A DNA stretch of 64,000 nucleotides from Brachionus plicatilis (taxonomy: Eukaryota; Rotifera; Eurotatoria; Ploima; Brachionidae), in assembly GCA_010279815.1 (NCBI GenBank), contig QEOQ01000123.1, forward strand, positions 117,829 through 181,828, read 5' to 3'. Below the pieces are notes generated by a model. It saw only the letters and a list, made by a program, of their open reading frames with translations. It did no database searches and was not told the origin of the DNA. How positions within the stretch are numbered: the stretch's first letter is position 1; each line of letters begins with the position of its first letter. The translations under genes were made by a program, and so were the position numbers. Of the stretch, positions 32,852-46,100 are shown piece after piece.

Positions 32852-33054
32852 TGCTGAAACTGCCATTAAATATTTTAGATAAAAAATTTTCGAATATTTG
32901 GAGACTAAAAAATGCTAAAAAATAAAACGAAAGAGAAAAAATAATCCTAGAAAAGGTCGTCCAAAATTCGCTGAAAATTGGTTTTCCTTAAAATAGATTT
33001 TAATTTAATTTAATTTTATATTTAATTTTATAAGCACTATTTGAATAAATTATA

Positions 33055-33600
33055 CAGTACTGCACAAAAGTTTAGACGCACAAGTTTTTTTCATACGTTT
33101 ATCTCGTCAGACATAAAAATTCTAAATTTTGTTTTAGAAATAAATTAAATTAAAATCGATTTTTAATAAAACTAACTCTGCCCTACAAATTGATATAAAA
33201 TACATGATAATTCGAATTTATTATTAGCTGAAAAATTGAAATTAAATAAAGGCCATAAAAATTTGAGTCAAAAATTTTTGCACAAAAGTTTAGACGCACA
33301 TCATTAATCTCTAATTAAATATTAATTAACTTACTTAAATGGATTTTTAAATGTATTAATTTAAAAATTATCCAATAAATGTTAAATTTATTTATGAAAC
33401 ATCGCTATAAAACTTTTTGCTGACTGTCTGGGACAGAAAAAACTATACCCCGAAAAATTAGGAACTTTGGTAAGAAAAAATGGGTAAAAAAAGCCAATTA
33501 CCAATGAAGTAAGATGTCAGATAATTAAAGATTTTTAATTTAATGCAGCATTAACAATAGAGTTTCTGTCAAAAAAATAAAAATTATTTTTTATTTAAAA
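33055..33600 (+). mobile_element. Tc1/mariner element, 5' end and transposase N-terminal remnant
   Basis: CAGTACTGCACAAAAG with TA before it (33053-33054) is a typical Tc1-type end. GCACAAAAGTTTAGACGCAC recurs at 33276-33297, as in the IR/DR arrangement of Tc1 elements. 33480-33545 encodes MGKKxxITNEVRCQIIKDF over one frameshift, a Tc1 helix-turn-helix start. The 3' part is absent. Confidence 0.65.
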
Positions 33601-34160
33601 GCTTTTTAATTGTGGTGAACCATTTATCTCTAAATAAAATTGACACTCTCTTTTTTAAAATAATCCATCTTGACTAGTACAAAAAATATTGTATGATTAA
33701 TAATTAGAAATAACGATTATTTTTAAAAAAAATATTTATTTTAAAAAACTTTCGAATAAAAAGCAAATTTATTATTATTATTTATAATTAATACTGCAAC
33801 TCATAGGCAGTATAAATTATAAATAAAATAAAAAAAATAAAATAAAATTTAATAATAAAAAAAAAGGAAATAAATTTTTTTTTTAAATAATAGAAATAAA
33901 TGTTTTTGAATACCTGGGTCTGAAAGAACTACGGCCTTTTAAAGGTTTAGTTATTTTAGGACCCCTGGGTACAAAATTTTTTTTTTTAGCCCCTTCATAA
34001 AAAAATTAAATATGAGGTATCAAAGAACGTAGTTTACGACTTTAAGTCAAAAATTAGAAATTCAGATAGCACTTAAGTTTTGAATTTCTGTAACTTTAAT
34101 TTTTTAATCATTAATTAAATTAATAAGCTTTTACTAAACTTTTTTATTATTTTTTAAATA

Positions 34161-34166
34161 TTTATT
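34161..34166 (-). terminator. Probable polyadenylation signal of NDUFV2
   Basis: Minus-strand AATAAA about 50 nt downstream of the NDUFV2 stop codon. The hexamer is common by chance in such AT-rich DNA; position is the only support. Confidence 0.4.
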
Positions 34167-34214
34167 TCTAAATTAAAGTCGAAGGAAAAAAAAAACTTAA
34201 ATTAAATTTTGACT

Positions 34215-35061
34215 TTAAAGATCACTTCGAACACCAAAACCAGGACCCTTGGGAGCCTCCTTGAGCGAAGTCAAACCAGTCAAAGGCTCCGATGCAAATC
34301 TTCCACTTCTTGGTCCAGTTTTGGGTTTTTTTCCAGCCCTCAAATCTTCAATTATTTGTTCCATATCAGAGGTCTTCAAGTCTTCCTAAAAAAAAATTTT
34401 AATAAAAAAAATTCTTAGTCTCTTAAACCCACATAATAATCATCATTTATTTGAACCATAGGTGCGTTCACACAGGCACCAAGGCATTCAACTTCAGTCA
34501 ATGTGAACATTTTGTCTTTGGTCGTTTCGCCAACATGAATTCCAAGCTTTTTTTGAATGGTGTTAAGAATGCTGTCTGAATCACGCAGCATGCATGGTGT
34601 GGTGGTACAAATTTGTATGTGATACTTTCCAATGGGTTGGCGAATGAACATGGTGTAAAATGTGGCTACTTCATAAACTCTCATTTTTGGCATGCTGAGA
34701 AGTTCCGCCACCTTGTTCATTGCTGAAAGTGGTAGCCAGCCTCCATTTTGACGCTGAGCTAAATCCAACATTGGAATAACAGCGGCTTGCTGGTGACCTT
34801 CCGGGTACAGGCTTTTGATTGCCTCGACTCTGGCGTAATTTTCTTTGGTAAAATCAAATGGTGTACTCTCGTTGTTATCCGGAGTGTCTCTATGCTTTTT
34901 TAAGTGTTACCCAAGAGTTTACAAAAAATTTTTCTAAAACCTACAATAAATTCAGCATCACCACCACCGAGTTGTTTGCTTGTTGTGTGAAATCCCGGAC
35001 CCATTACATGACTGGTCATTGCTGGCCTCAAATTTTTTAATGTGCTAAAAAGACGCAACAT
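34215..35061 (-). CDS. NDUFV2: NADH:ubiquinone oxidoreductase 24 kDa subunit, mitochondrial
   Basis: Three exons on the minus strand: 34945-35061, 34433-34894 and 34215-34385, joined in phase 0, give 249 residues, the same length as the human protein. The first about 30 residues ([13 protein letters not shown]...) look like a mitochondrial targeting sequence. The thioredoxin-like 2Fe-2S domain is intact: CTTTPCMLR supplies a C-x4-C pair and [10 protein letters not shown] a C-x3-C pair, the four ligands of cluster N1a. The subunit sits in the NADH-oxidising arm of complex I beside NDUFV1. The C-terminus carries the conserved GPRSGRF and KGPGFGVR motifs. Introns are 50 and 47 nt. An AATAAA (plus-strand TTTATT 34161-34166) lies about 50 nt after the stop. 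Nothing in the sequence suggests damage. Confidence 0.97.
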
Positions 35062-37187
35062 TTTTCTCTAAAATTAATTTTTTTTTTTAAATAAAATTTT
35101 TTCTATAAATTAAATTTTTTTAAAATTTTTTTAAAACTGAAAAATTTGAACATCATCTTGTGATTCTGATTTACAGGCTCATTCACATCAAGGTCTAAAA
35201 GCTCAACAATTTAATATGAGATGCTTAGCATTAAATTTTTTTTTTTTAAGGGGGGAATGAATTTTCTTGAAAGTTTGATATTTTTTACATTTTAAAAAAA
35301 GTTTACAAAAGATAATAAAAATTAATAAGAAATTTTATATTTAAAAAATTAAAATCAAAATTTCCAAAATGAATTAATGCAAAATGAAGTCCAAAGCTAA
35401 CAGTGGTAAAAAAGGACACAAAATAAAATCAAATAAAAATTTTTATTTTTTTAAAATTTTGTGTTGTTAATTTCAAATACAAATTAAAAAAAAAATCTTC
35501 ATTTTAAATAAATTAAAATTAAAGCTAATAAAAAATATTAGAAAAAATTTTTCAATATACTTTTTTTACCTAAAAAAATTTTTTTTAGTAAATCATATCA
35601 ATAATCTATTTAAGTCTTTTTTTTATTTTTTTTTGTCTTTTTCTAAGTGAGAAAAATTATGTTGCAGTATTTTTTCTATAAATTTTTATTAACTTTAATT
35701 TTAATTTATTTGAAATTCACAATACCTTAAATTTTTTAATTTCGACTTTTGTTCACTAATTAGATAATTTTAATTTTATTATATTTAAGTAATTTATAGT
35801 AATTATTTTTTGTTTATTTGATAAAATTAACATCCTCAAAACGAAAAGTAATACAAGAATAAGAGATTGGGTTCCATCGGAATTACCACTTGTAAATTAA
35901 TAATTGGTAAATTAATAATTGACCAATTTTTTAAAAAAAATTTTTTTTATTTTTCAATATTTTAAAAATTAATAAAAATTAAAAAAAAATATTCTTTTTC
36001 TAAATCCATTTACATGCAATTTTTGAAATAAGGAAATTCGATAAAACATTTCGTTTTACCAAGATTTGATTTAAATAGTTTAAAACTTCAAATCAATTAG
36101 AATTTTTTTAGGTGGATATGAGAAAAATTATTAAAAAATTTATTTTTTAAAGCTATTAAAAAAAAATTTAGTGATTTTTTCCAAAAGTCTTCCAGATGGC
36201 CTTTGTCTTTCCAATAAACCAAGGAACAGAAAGATTTTTAAATAAATTTTATTTAATTTAAGTCTATGTAATGCATAGAGAATTTTTTTAAATTCCCAAA
36301 TTATAGTCCAAGTTATTAAAAAAAAGGACTTTAAATTTTTTTTAAAGTCCGGACTAGAGACTTATGACTTTTAAACAACCTTGAAAATATCATAAATTTT
36401 ATCATTAAAATACCTGCTATTAGAGTTGTTTTATTATTATAACTATTTATTTCATAAAATTAAGGCTGTCTTGGCGATGTTTAAAAAAAAAATAAAAATT
36501 AAAAAATTATTAATGACATTTGTAAAGTAATTTTTGTTTCCATTTAAAAAAAGATAAAAAGAAGAAGAAGAGAAGTTTAAAAAGAAATTTTTGAAATAAA
36601 ATTTAGACATTTCTTCAATATTAGTAAAATTATTCAAAAGTTATTTATTCAAAAATATTTTTTTTAATATTTTTTTTCTTCTTCTTCTTTTGATCTTCAT
36701 CTTTACCACATCACACTCAAGGGTTGTTATAATGGAAAATTTGTGATGTAATTTAACCACATTTACAGAAGAGAATTGACAAGTCAAATATAAAAGGGAT
36801 TTAAGCTGATAATAAAAATTAAATAAAAATTTATTTTGGTAAAAACTGTAAATAGCAATGGTAGAAAAATGCAGAGCAAGTTTGGAATCCAAGTATTTAG
36901 ACAAGATTTCTTTTTCATTAAAGACTAGATCCGAAAAAAATATTTGAATTTACATCAGAAGAGTATTAAATCTTCGTGTGTATATGTGATCTAAATCTAA
37001 AATATTTTTTCTGTTTTTTTATTAAAATAAATAACATTAAAAAAATTCTCAATCTTAAATAGTTTTAATTTTATAATTTCAAGTTTTTTAATACAAAAAA
37101 AAAAGATAAAAAGTAGAAAAATCTGACCGGCCTCAATCTCCTCATATTCAAATAAGACTTTTATCAACCAGCCATCGACACTAAATT
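35062..37187. other. 2.1 kb intergenic region between NDUFV2 and ATP9
   Basis: Both genes lie on the minus strand, so this holds the NDUFV2 upstream region and ATP9 3' flank. It is AT-rich; 36310-36375 has an AAGTCC/GGACTT inverted repeat related to the 27473 family. No gene seen. Confidence 0.45.
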
Positions 37188-40100
37188 TCATTTGCCGTGT
37201 GACTGCATTAATTTAGCGTAGTTTGGTGGCGAGAATTTAATCCTTATGCATTTTAGTATATACAGTGGCAAACACGAGACCAATGTGATCACAATCACTT
37301 TCCATCCGAACTCCAGCGACTGAATGAATTCTGCATCTGAAAAAAAAAGAAAATTTTATTTTTTTGTAAATTACAAAAATTTTTTTTTTTTAAATTTAAA
37401 AATTTAGAAATTTTAATTTTTCCTTGATTTTAAAATTTTCAATTTTTTCTTAATTAAAAAATTCAATTTTTTCCTTATTCAAATTTTTTTTTAAATTTAA
37501 AAATTTTTTATTTAAAATTTAAAAATTTTAATTTTTTCTTATTTTAAAATTTTTTCATTTTTTTTCTAATTTAAAAATTTTTATTTTTTCTTAATTTAAA
37601 ATTTTTATTTTTTCTTAATTTAAAATTTTTATTTTTTTCTTTATTTAAAATTTTTTTTAAATTTAAAAATTTCAATTTTTTCTAATTTAAAATTTTTATT
37701 TTTCCTTGATTTTAAAATTTTCAATTTTTTCTTAATTTTAAATTTTTTCATTTTTTTTCTAATTTAAAATTTTTTATTTTTTCTTAATTTAAAAATTTTT
37801 AATTTTTTTCCTTATTTAAAATTTTTTTTAAATTTAAAAATTTTTGATTTAAATAAAATTTACCAAAAAAATCTCTGAAAATTAGCAGAGAGAAAATGTA
37901 GCATACCAAGCTGAGCATCATGGCCACAATCATCAAAAAGTGCCAAGAGCGGACAGTGAGCCCGACCATCAAAAGTTCGGTAAGAATGAGAGCAGTGAAG
38001 GTGATGGCGACAATGTGATTGAAGTCCTGCTCGAACAGCACCAGTGATCCGTAGATAATGGCAGCGCCCTGGTATATGCTGATCAGAACCCAGAGCAGAA
38101 AGGTTTTGTAAGAGAGCGAGCGGCCCTTGGTCAGCTCTTTGTACAGCTCGGGATAGGTGAGTGCAATCTGTGGCGACACGTCTTTGTCCAATACCAGAGA
38201 GAAGACAGGGAACATGGTGTAGACTGTGGCGTAGCCAACTAGCAGAAAGCCTTGGTAAAGTGAAATGGAAGCGTAGTAGAAGACAGAGGAGAAAATGGCC
38301 TGGATAATGGAAATAATTAGACCCCTGTGCATGACGAACTGGGAGAGTGAGGCCGAGCGCTTGTAGCTGTTGCGGCCATGGACCAGAATCAGCCTTGCCA
38401 CGTGACTGAATTGAGTGATGGAAAAGTCGGCCGCTAGAGACGCCTGAACCCCTTCTTTGCCTTGTATTCCCACGCCGACATGCGCCGCTTGGATCATGCT
38501 CACGTCATTGCCTCCATCGCCTATCGCCAGTATGCGGCCTTTGGCGTACTTTTTCAGCAAGTGAACCACTTGGGCTTTTTGGGTCGGCGAACATCTGCAC
38601 ACCACCACTGCCGGACAATTGACTACAATTTCAATAAATTCTTGTTCATAAAATTTTAGGACAGTCTTGAAAAAAAAAAAAATTTTTTATTTTTTTCAAT
38701 TTTTTTTTCAAAAAAAATTAATTTAGATCATTAGTTTAAAAATGTAAAAAATTAAATTTAAAGTGCTTTTTTGAATTTTTTAATATTAAGTAAAAAAAAA
38801 AATTTAAAAAAAAGATGAAATTAGCTTTTTTTAATTATTTTTAAATTAAACATGTTTAATGTTTTAATTAAGAAAAGAGGGTTTTTTTTACAATTGATCT
38901 TTAATTGATTCTTCTAAAATTTTCATTTGAAATTTAACAAAATATTGATTGAGATTTTATTTTTACTGCAGATAAAAATTTATATAATTATCTATCTAAA
39001 TAAAAGATTAAACGAATCATGTTTAATAAAGTTTAGTCATTTGTTTTAAAAAATTAATTAAAAAAACCTTTTTGTTTAAATCAAAAACTAAAAATTTTAA
39101 ATTGAAATTTACATTTGATCATGAACTTCAATTTGCCGAAAAATCTTTTTGAACTTTTTTTAAAGAAATTACATTTTAATAGATGGACTTGACAAAAATT
39201 AGAAAAAAAATCTTGCCAATTTTACATTAATTTAAGGGAATAAATATTTTCATCATCAAATAAATGATCAAAATTAAATTTTTGACACCAAATACATTAA
39301 ATACAAAAAAATACATTAAATAATATATTTTATAGATTATTTTAAAATTTTTTGTAAAAATTATGGAATTTTAAATATGATTTATTCATAATTATACCAG
39401 TAGTTTTGCGGCATCTTGAAGTTTAGGATCAAAAAAATCAGATCAAATAGTATTTTGTTTATAACTTTTGAATGGTACTTGATTAAATCTCTCTGCAAAA
39501 TGCTAAATAATGGAAAATACATGCTGAATATTGTGTGAGGCTCTGCAAAAACTCTGCATTTTGCAGCAAAATGAACGCCATTAAAAAGTATTTAATTTGA
39601 CTGCGCAATTTAAATGCAGAGTTTTTGCAGAGCCTCACACAATATTCAGCATATATTTTTCATAATTTAGCATTTTGCAGAGAGATTTAATCAAGTACCA
39701 TTCAAAAGTTATAAAAAAAATACTATTTGATCTGATTTTTTTGATCCTAAACTTCAAGATGCCTAGTTTTGCAAGCAAATAATTGTAAATTTATTTTCAA
39801 TCAACATTTTTCAATTACAATTCAAATTAAACCAAGAGTTAGTTTAAAAAAACCCAAGATTCGAATTTAAAAAAATATTAGAAAATTTTTTTTTTAGATT
39901 TTGTAAATAATGAAAAGGTACCTTACAGATATCAGCTGATGTAATTGTCCCACAGTGTTCAGTTCTTGGTCCACTACTATTCTTGATCTTCATAAATTAC
40001 TTGCCGGAATTACTAAGTCAATTTTGTAAGCTGCTTGCCGATGAAAGCAAACTGATCAGTGTCATTAGAAATACTAGAGTTCAAATGCTTATACAAGAGG

Positions 40101-43100
40101 ACATTGAAAAGATGGTTGAGTGGTTGAAGCGCTGGCGAATGGAGTTCAATGAGCTCAAGTGTAAAGTAATGTATATGTGCAACTCGAAGTTTGGTAGACA
40201 AGGAATATCAATGGTAAATGCGAATGATGTCAGAGTTAAACTAGCTGAGACTACTACTCAGCGCGACCTTGGTGTAATAGTGAACAACAAACTTAAATGG
40301 AATGATCACATTGAAAACTGTGTTAATAAATCCAACAACATGCTTAGAATGCTCAAGAAAACATTTGTGTATTGGGATGTCCAATCATTCTTGCAACTTT
40401 ACAAAACATATGTTAGACCGCATCTAGAATAATGTGTGTCTGCTTAGAATCCTTACTTAAAAAAAGGCTTTATTTAGACTAGAACAAGTAAAAAGACGAG
40501 CAATGAAATTAGTTCCACAAATAAGAAATTTGAATTATGAGTCAAGGCTAGCTAACCTGGGATTAGAAACTCTAAAAGAAAGGCGACAGCGTGGAGATCT
40601 GATTCAATTTTATAAAATTCAAAACAAATTCAACCATATGAATTGGTATTATGACGCAGAGTTTAATGCTTCAGTGAATAATGTAGGTCCAAGTAGTGGA
40701 GTAAGGCGAGCAAAGCATGGATAGTCACAAAACAAAAGAAGAAAAAAAGTGAAAAGTCTATTCTTTACATTTAAAACTCGTGATTGACCTTAACTAGTCA
40801 AAATAGCTTAATTGAGATAATTTTTTTTGATGTTTTATATATTTTAATTTATTTTGGTTATAATAATTTTTTATTCAATGATAAAAAAAATTTTGATGAA
40901 TATTTTCTACTTAATTAATCTAAATTTTCCTGTATTTTGATGATGAAATTCTTTATATTGATATAAATTTTAATAAACTTGGTGATTGAAATAAAAATAT
41001 TTTGGGGATTAATTTCATTTTTTTGATGCTAAAATTTTGATGTTATTTCTCAATTTTTTGATAATAAATTTTAGATATTTGATGGTATTATAAAAACCAC
41101 CCTAATTTTAACATTTTCGGGATGAGTAAAAATGGCTAAGATTTTTTTCAGGCAAAATTTTTAAATTTTCAAAGTCTGACTTTGACTGTAAAATTAAACA
41201 TTTAATTTTGCTTAAAGACCAGAATTTTGAAAAAAAAATTAAAAAAAAATTGTTTTTACAGGTAATGAAAATTATTTAAATCGAAATCAATAAATTTCTC
41301 TTAAAAAAAGAAATCAAAAAAACTAAAAGTAATATCTTTAGTCCAAGTCCAAACTTGATTTTGAAATTTGACCAACAAAGTTAATTCAGAAATTCTAACT
41401 ACTTATATTTATTAATTTAAACTAAAAGCATCATGTTTTAAAATTAAAATAAAAAAATGAAAAGAATTAAAAGATATAAAAAATTTATTAATTTTTGTAA
41501 AAAAAATTAAGACAAAAATAAAAAAAGATATTTTTTAAAATTTTGAATATGAAAATAAAATTGCTAAGTTAAAAAATCATTTTTCTCTATTATTAAAAAA
41601 ATATGTTACATTTTAAATTTTGATCTTTCGATCTTGATCTTAAACTTAAATTGCCACTAGATTTAGTTTTTTTGTAATCTCAAAAATAAAAATTTGTCAC
41701 CCCCAGTAAGTTTCAACCTTTTAACAAATAACTGCGGAAAAAGCACTTTATAGGGTAAAACAATTGTTAGAACTAATGATAAAAAAATTTTCATTTATTT
41801 TTAAAAAATTTAAGTCCTATAAAATATTTGATTTTTTTTTATTGAAATTTAGGTTTTAAATTTTCCCTAAAAATTCAGATTTATAAAAAGAAAGTCAAGA
41901 AAATAAATTGGAATAAAATTTTTAAACAAAATCTTTTTTTAATATTTAATCAATTAATTGTAATCAAAAAAAAGCACTGACTTCTAAAGATTCTCCTAGG
42001 ATGACCAACGCTGTATCGACTTTGCGTCTAAAATTGTTCATTTCGTTGCGGGCATCGTCTCTGTTCTCGATTGGTTTGAAAGTGTAGATGTCCTGGTCTC
42101 TGGAAACAAGCTTGGAGCTTTTGGCTATGCAAGTGGCAGTTTCTAATTTGTCGCCAGTGAGCATCCATATTTTGACGCCAGCGTTGCGCAGTGTCTCTAG
42201 TGTTGTTCTCACATTGGTTTGCAGTTTGTCCTCGACGCCAGTCAAACACAGCAGTTCTAGGTCTTTTTCCAAAGTTTCTATGACGTTTTGAATTTTTTGA
42301 TTCCTGTCCTGAATGCTCAACTTTGCTTTGGTCAAACGTTGCTCAAAATCGGAATATTGCTCAGTGCTGAGAACCTTTTTTGCCACTACCAAAGTTCTCA
42401 AGCCTTCACGGGCCATGTTGCTACACTATAAATTTAAGAAAAAATAATTTAGTCAAAATTCTGATAATTTTGAGTTTAAAATTTTTACAATAATAACAAA
42501 AATAAATTTTAGAATGCTTATTATCAAGTATTAAACAGTTTGGTCTGATTTTTTGTTATTTTATAACTAAAAACCTGAGATCGAAGAATTCTGAAGAAAA
42601 TGGAAAAAGAAAAAAAATTCATAGATTTTATTTGAGCTTTAAAATTCTAAAATTATTTAAAAAATTAAAATAATTGAAAAAAAAATTCAATAAAAATTAA
42701 ATTTTATATATTTAAGCCTAGTTCTTTTCTGCGTGAACACTTTACCACAATTTGTTCATTAAAATAAAAAAAATTTTAGAAAATTTATATCAAGTGAATG
42801 AACAAGAAAATAATAAAAATAAAAAGCAATTGTTGGAAAAATTTAAGTTACTAATAAATTTATTCATAAATTTGAAATAAATGAATAACTTTATTTTTAT
42901 TCTCTATGAATTAATTTTTTTTGGGCAAATTGAAATTCACAATTTCTAGTTATAAATTAAAAAAAAAGGTATTTTTAATATTAAATAACTAAAATTAATT
43001 AAACATAATTTTTTTAATCTTTTACCAAACTAAAAAAAAAACTTTATTTTTGTTCAAAGTAAAAATTAAATAATGATCAATATTTTGAAATTATGCAATA

Positions 43101-46100
43101 TAAAATTTAACATTGTATCGCTTTAATATATATTTAAATTAATATTAAAAATATCATTTAAAACATTTGTTTGAGCCATAATTTGGATAAAATATGGTGA
43201 ATTTAAAATTGTCTTTAGCGTCTTCAAATAAAGACTCTAAAAGAACCGATTAAAGATCAATTAAAATTAGCAATAATTTTTTTGAATTAAAAAATAAAAA
43301 AATATATTTATTATTATATTTGTATTCGAAAATTTGATTTTTAAAAAATTGTTTTTGCAACCTGAAATTTAATAAATAATGAAGATGATTGTGTAGAGGA
43401 TAGAGTTGTGTAGAAAATAGTAATATATTATACGCGATTTTATTTGATACAAATTATTTTTATGAAATTTTTTTTATGATAGAGTTGTGTAGAGGATTGT
43501 GTAGAAAATAGTAATATATTATACGCGATTTTATTTGATACAAATTATTTTTATGAAATTTTTTTCAATTCAAAAATAAATGGACTTTCTGGGTACAAAA
43601 CTCCAATGTTCATCAACTTTTTTAGCTGATTTAAAGGGTCGATCTGAAGGAATTCATCTAAATCCATTTATTTTTGAATTGAAGAAAATTTCAAAAAAAT
43701 AATTTCTATCAAATAAAATCGCGTATAATATACTAAAAAAACAAAAATACTGATGTTAGTGCCAATTATTTTTTGTTAGTACAATTAAATTAAATTATGT
43801 CAAATATGATTGAGTTAGTAACTATTTTATTTCTTTGAAAGCTAATTTGATCTAATTGAAACAAATATATATCTAAAAAAATTTAATTTAATAAATTAAT
43901 TTAAGACCTTCTAAAGGGCATTGTGAAATTTGGTACAAAAAACTAAAAAAAAAAAATATTAAAAGTGCCAAAGCTAAAGTTCTGAAGGACCAAAACATGT
44001 TCTGTAAATTGTAGCAATTGATACATCCTTTGTATCACCAATATACTGATTCTGAAAAACTCTGCAATAAATCTGCAAAACTCAGAAAATAGTAATTTTG
44101 GGATATTACATCATATTAAAAATTCAATTCAAATTTAAGTGGTGGTACAAAGGATGTATCAGCTGCTACAATTTACAGAACATGTTTTGGTCGGTCCAGA
44201 TTAAAGTTTTGGTTTATTTTATATTTTTTTCTGTTTTTTGTACTAAAATTCCTAATGTTCTGAATTTTGCAGAATTTTGCAGAATCAGTTTATTGGCGGT
44301 ACAAAGGATGTATCAGTTGCTACAATTTACAGAACCTGTTTTGATCATTCAGAACTTAAGCTTTGGCACTTTTAATATTTTGTTTTTGATTTTTGTACCA
44401 AAATTCACAATGCCCTTCTAAAGTTGATTCCGACAAGATGAGTTTATTGGTGATATACTTAAAGGAAATTATTGAGCTAGACAATATTCACTATTCAAAA
44501 AATGTATTTTATCAAATAAATCCCAAACAACTTAAGTCAAGATGAGTCCATTGAACCAGAACAAGTGAAAAAAACTATGGGAAAGGGAAAATTTTACCTC
44601 CCTTTCTGTAGTTTTCGTAACTTAGAATCAGCTCAAGGACATCTAGATATGACTTTTGCCGATAATGAACATTCCACTTGAAAGAAAGCGTCGTCCAGGT
44701 CGGCCTAAAGCCACAACCAATGCCTTAACTCGTCAGCCAAATGAAACTCAAAATGTAAATGATCTGGGTATCAGTGTAAATGAAGAATCAGATTCGGACG
44801 ATCCGCCTGTACAAGAGCCAATATCAAAAAAAAATTCGCCTTGAAGAGACTCCAATCGTTACTCCACAGCCCCAAGTTAAAAATAAAACGCGGTAGGCTA
44901 GTAAAAAAGGAAATTGAATATTATTTTTGTCTATGTTTAATTATTTTTGTTCTAATTTGATATAAATTGTATTACTTTTTTTATTTATGTACCTTTTTTA
45001 TTAAAATAGAAATAAAAAAATACATTTGTTCCTTAGTTCAGTAATTTTGTTTTTTATTTCAATATTAATATTTAATAATTACATGCCAAATAAAATATGT
45101 TATGAAAATTAGTCTCAAAATTTTAGAAAAAAATAAATATTTTTTTTGAAGTAAATTTTGTGATCAGGTGGTCAAACTATTGACCAGATCCAAATTTTTA
45201 AGCAGAAAACTAAATAATCTAAACATGAAAAAAATGTATTTGACATTTTAAAAATTAATTTAATAAACTAAAAATTATTTTTTCGACTTTTTTTGCCAAT
45301 ACTGTAAATTCATAAAAAAATATGATAAAAAAAAAAACTTACTTCTTCATTAAGCCAGTCATTATACTGCACAATAGACTGCATGACAGTGTCGGCACCC
45401 TTTAGAAAAAAAACAATCTCATCCGTGAGTTTATCTCTGATAATAATTCCCATTCGTTTGGTTTCGGATGTGAAGGGAAAGAGCTGAAGAATGTCGTATT
45501 CGAGCAGCTCATTTTGGGGTCCCCTTAGAACCATGCTGTTCAGGTCTCTCTTAATCAAAGTCAAGCCAATATTTTCGGTCCACGAGACCAGAGCAATTTC
45601 ATCAGGGCTACTCGCTTGATACGTCACCTTAAAGTCTCTCACCTCTTCCCCCATCTCATCCACAGGCTTATTCAAAACCTCGGCCATATTGGCCTCGTAG
45701 ACAGGCGTCACATTGTGACACAAAGCCAGCGCTTCTATGGCATCTCTTATCCTGGTCACAATAGTCCTCCTCATGATCATAGGCTCATTTTTGCTGGGAG
45801 TCTGTTGTCGGAATGAAATGAGCAAGTGGTGCATTATTTCGTCCATGGAATCGGAGCCGAATGACACGGTTCCCAAGTGAAGCCGCTTGAACACCATTTC
45901 GTTCTGGGTCAATGTTCCTGTTTTGTCGGAGAGCATGTAAGAGATGCGGCCCAGCTCTTCGGACATGGTGCTCGAGCGGACCAGGGTGTTGGGTATTTCT
46001 TTGTCATGCTGAATGAACCATGAGTAGACGGTCTTGGCCATGTCTATGTTCACCCGCAAGCTGATGGGAATGATGTAGGAGAAGAGGAGAATGAAGCGGA

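Noticed and set aside
39800..40800. Long target duplication around the third LINE (39900-40735)
   Set aside because: No matching direct repeat was found in the flanks; ends are too decayed to place.
44098..44421. 107-codon ORF
   Set aside because: Lies within a MITE with exact 9-bp duplication and reads through its inverted ends.
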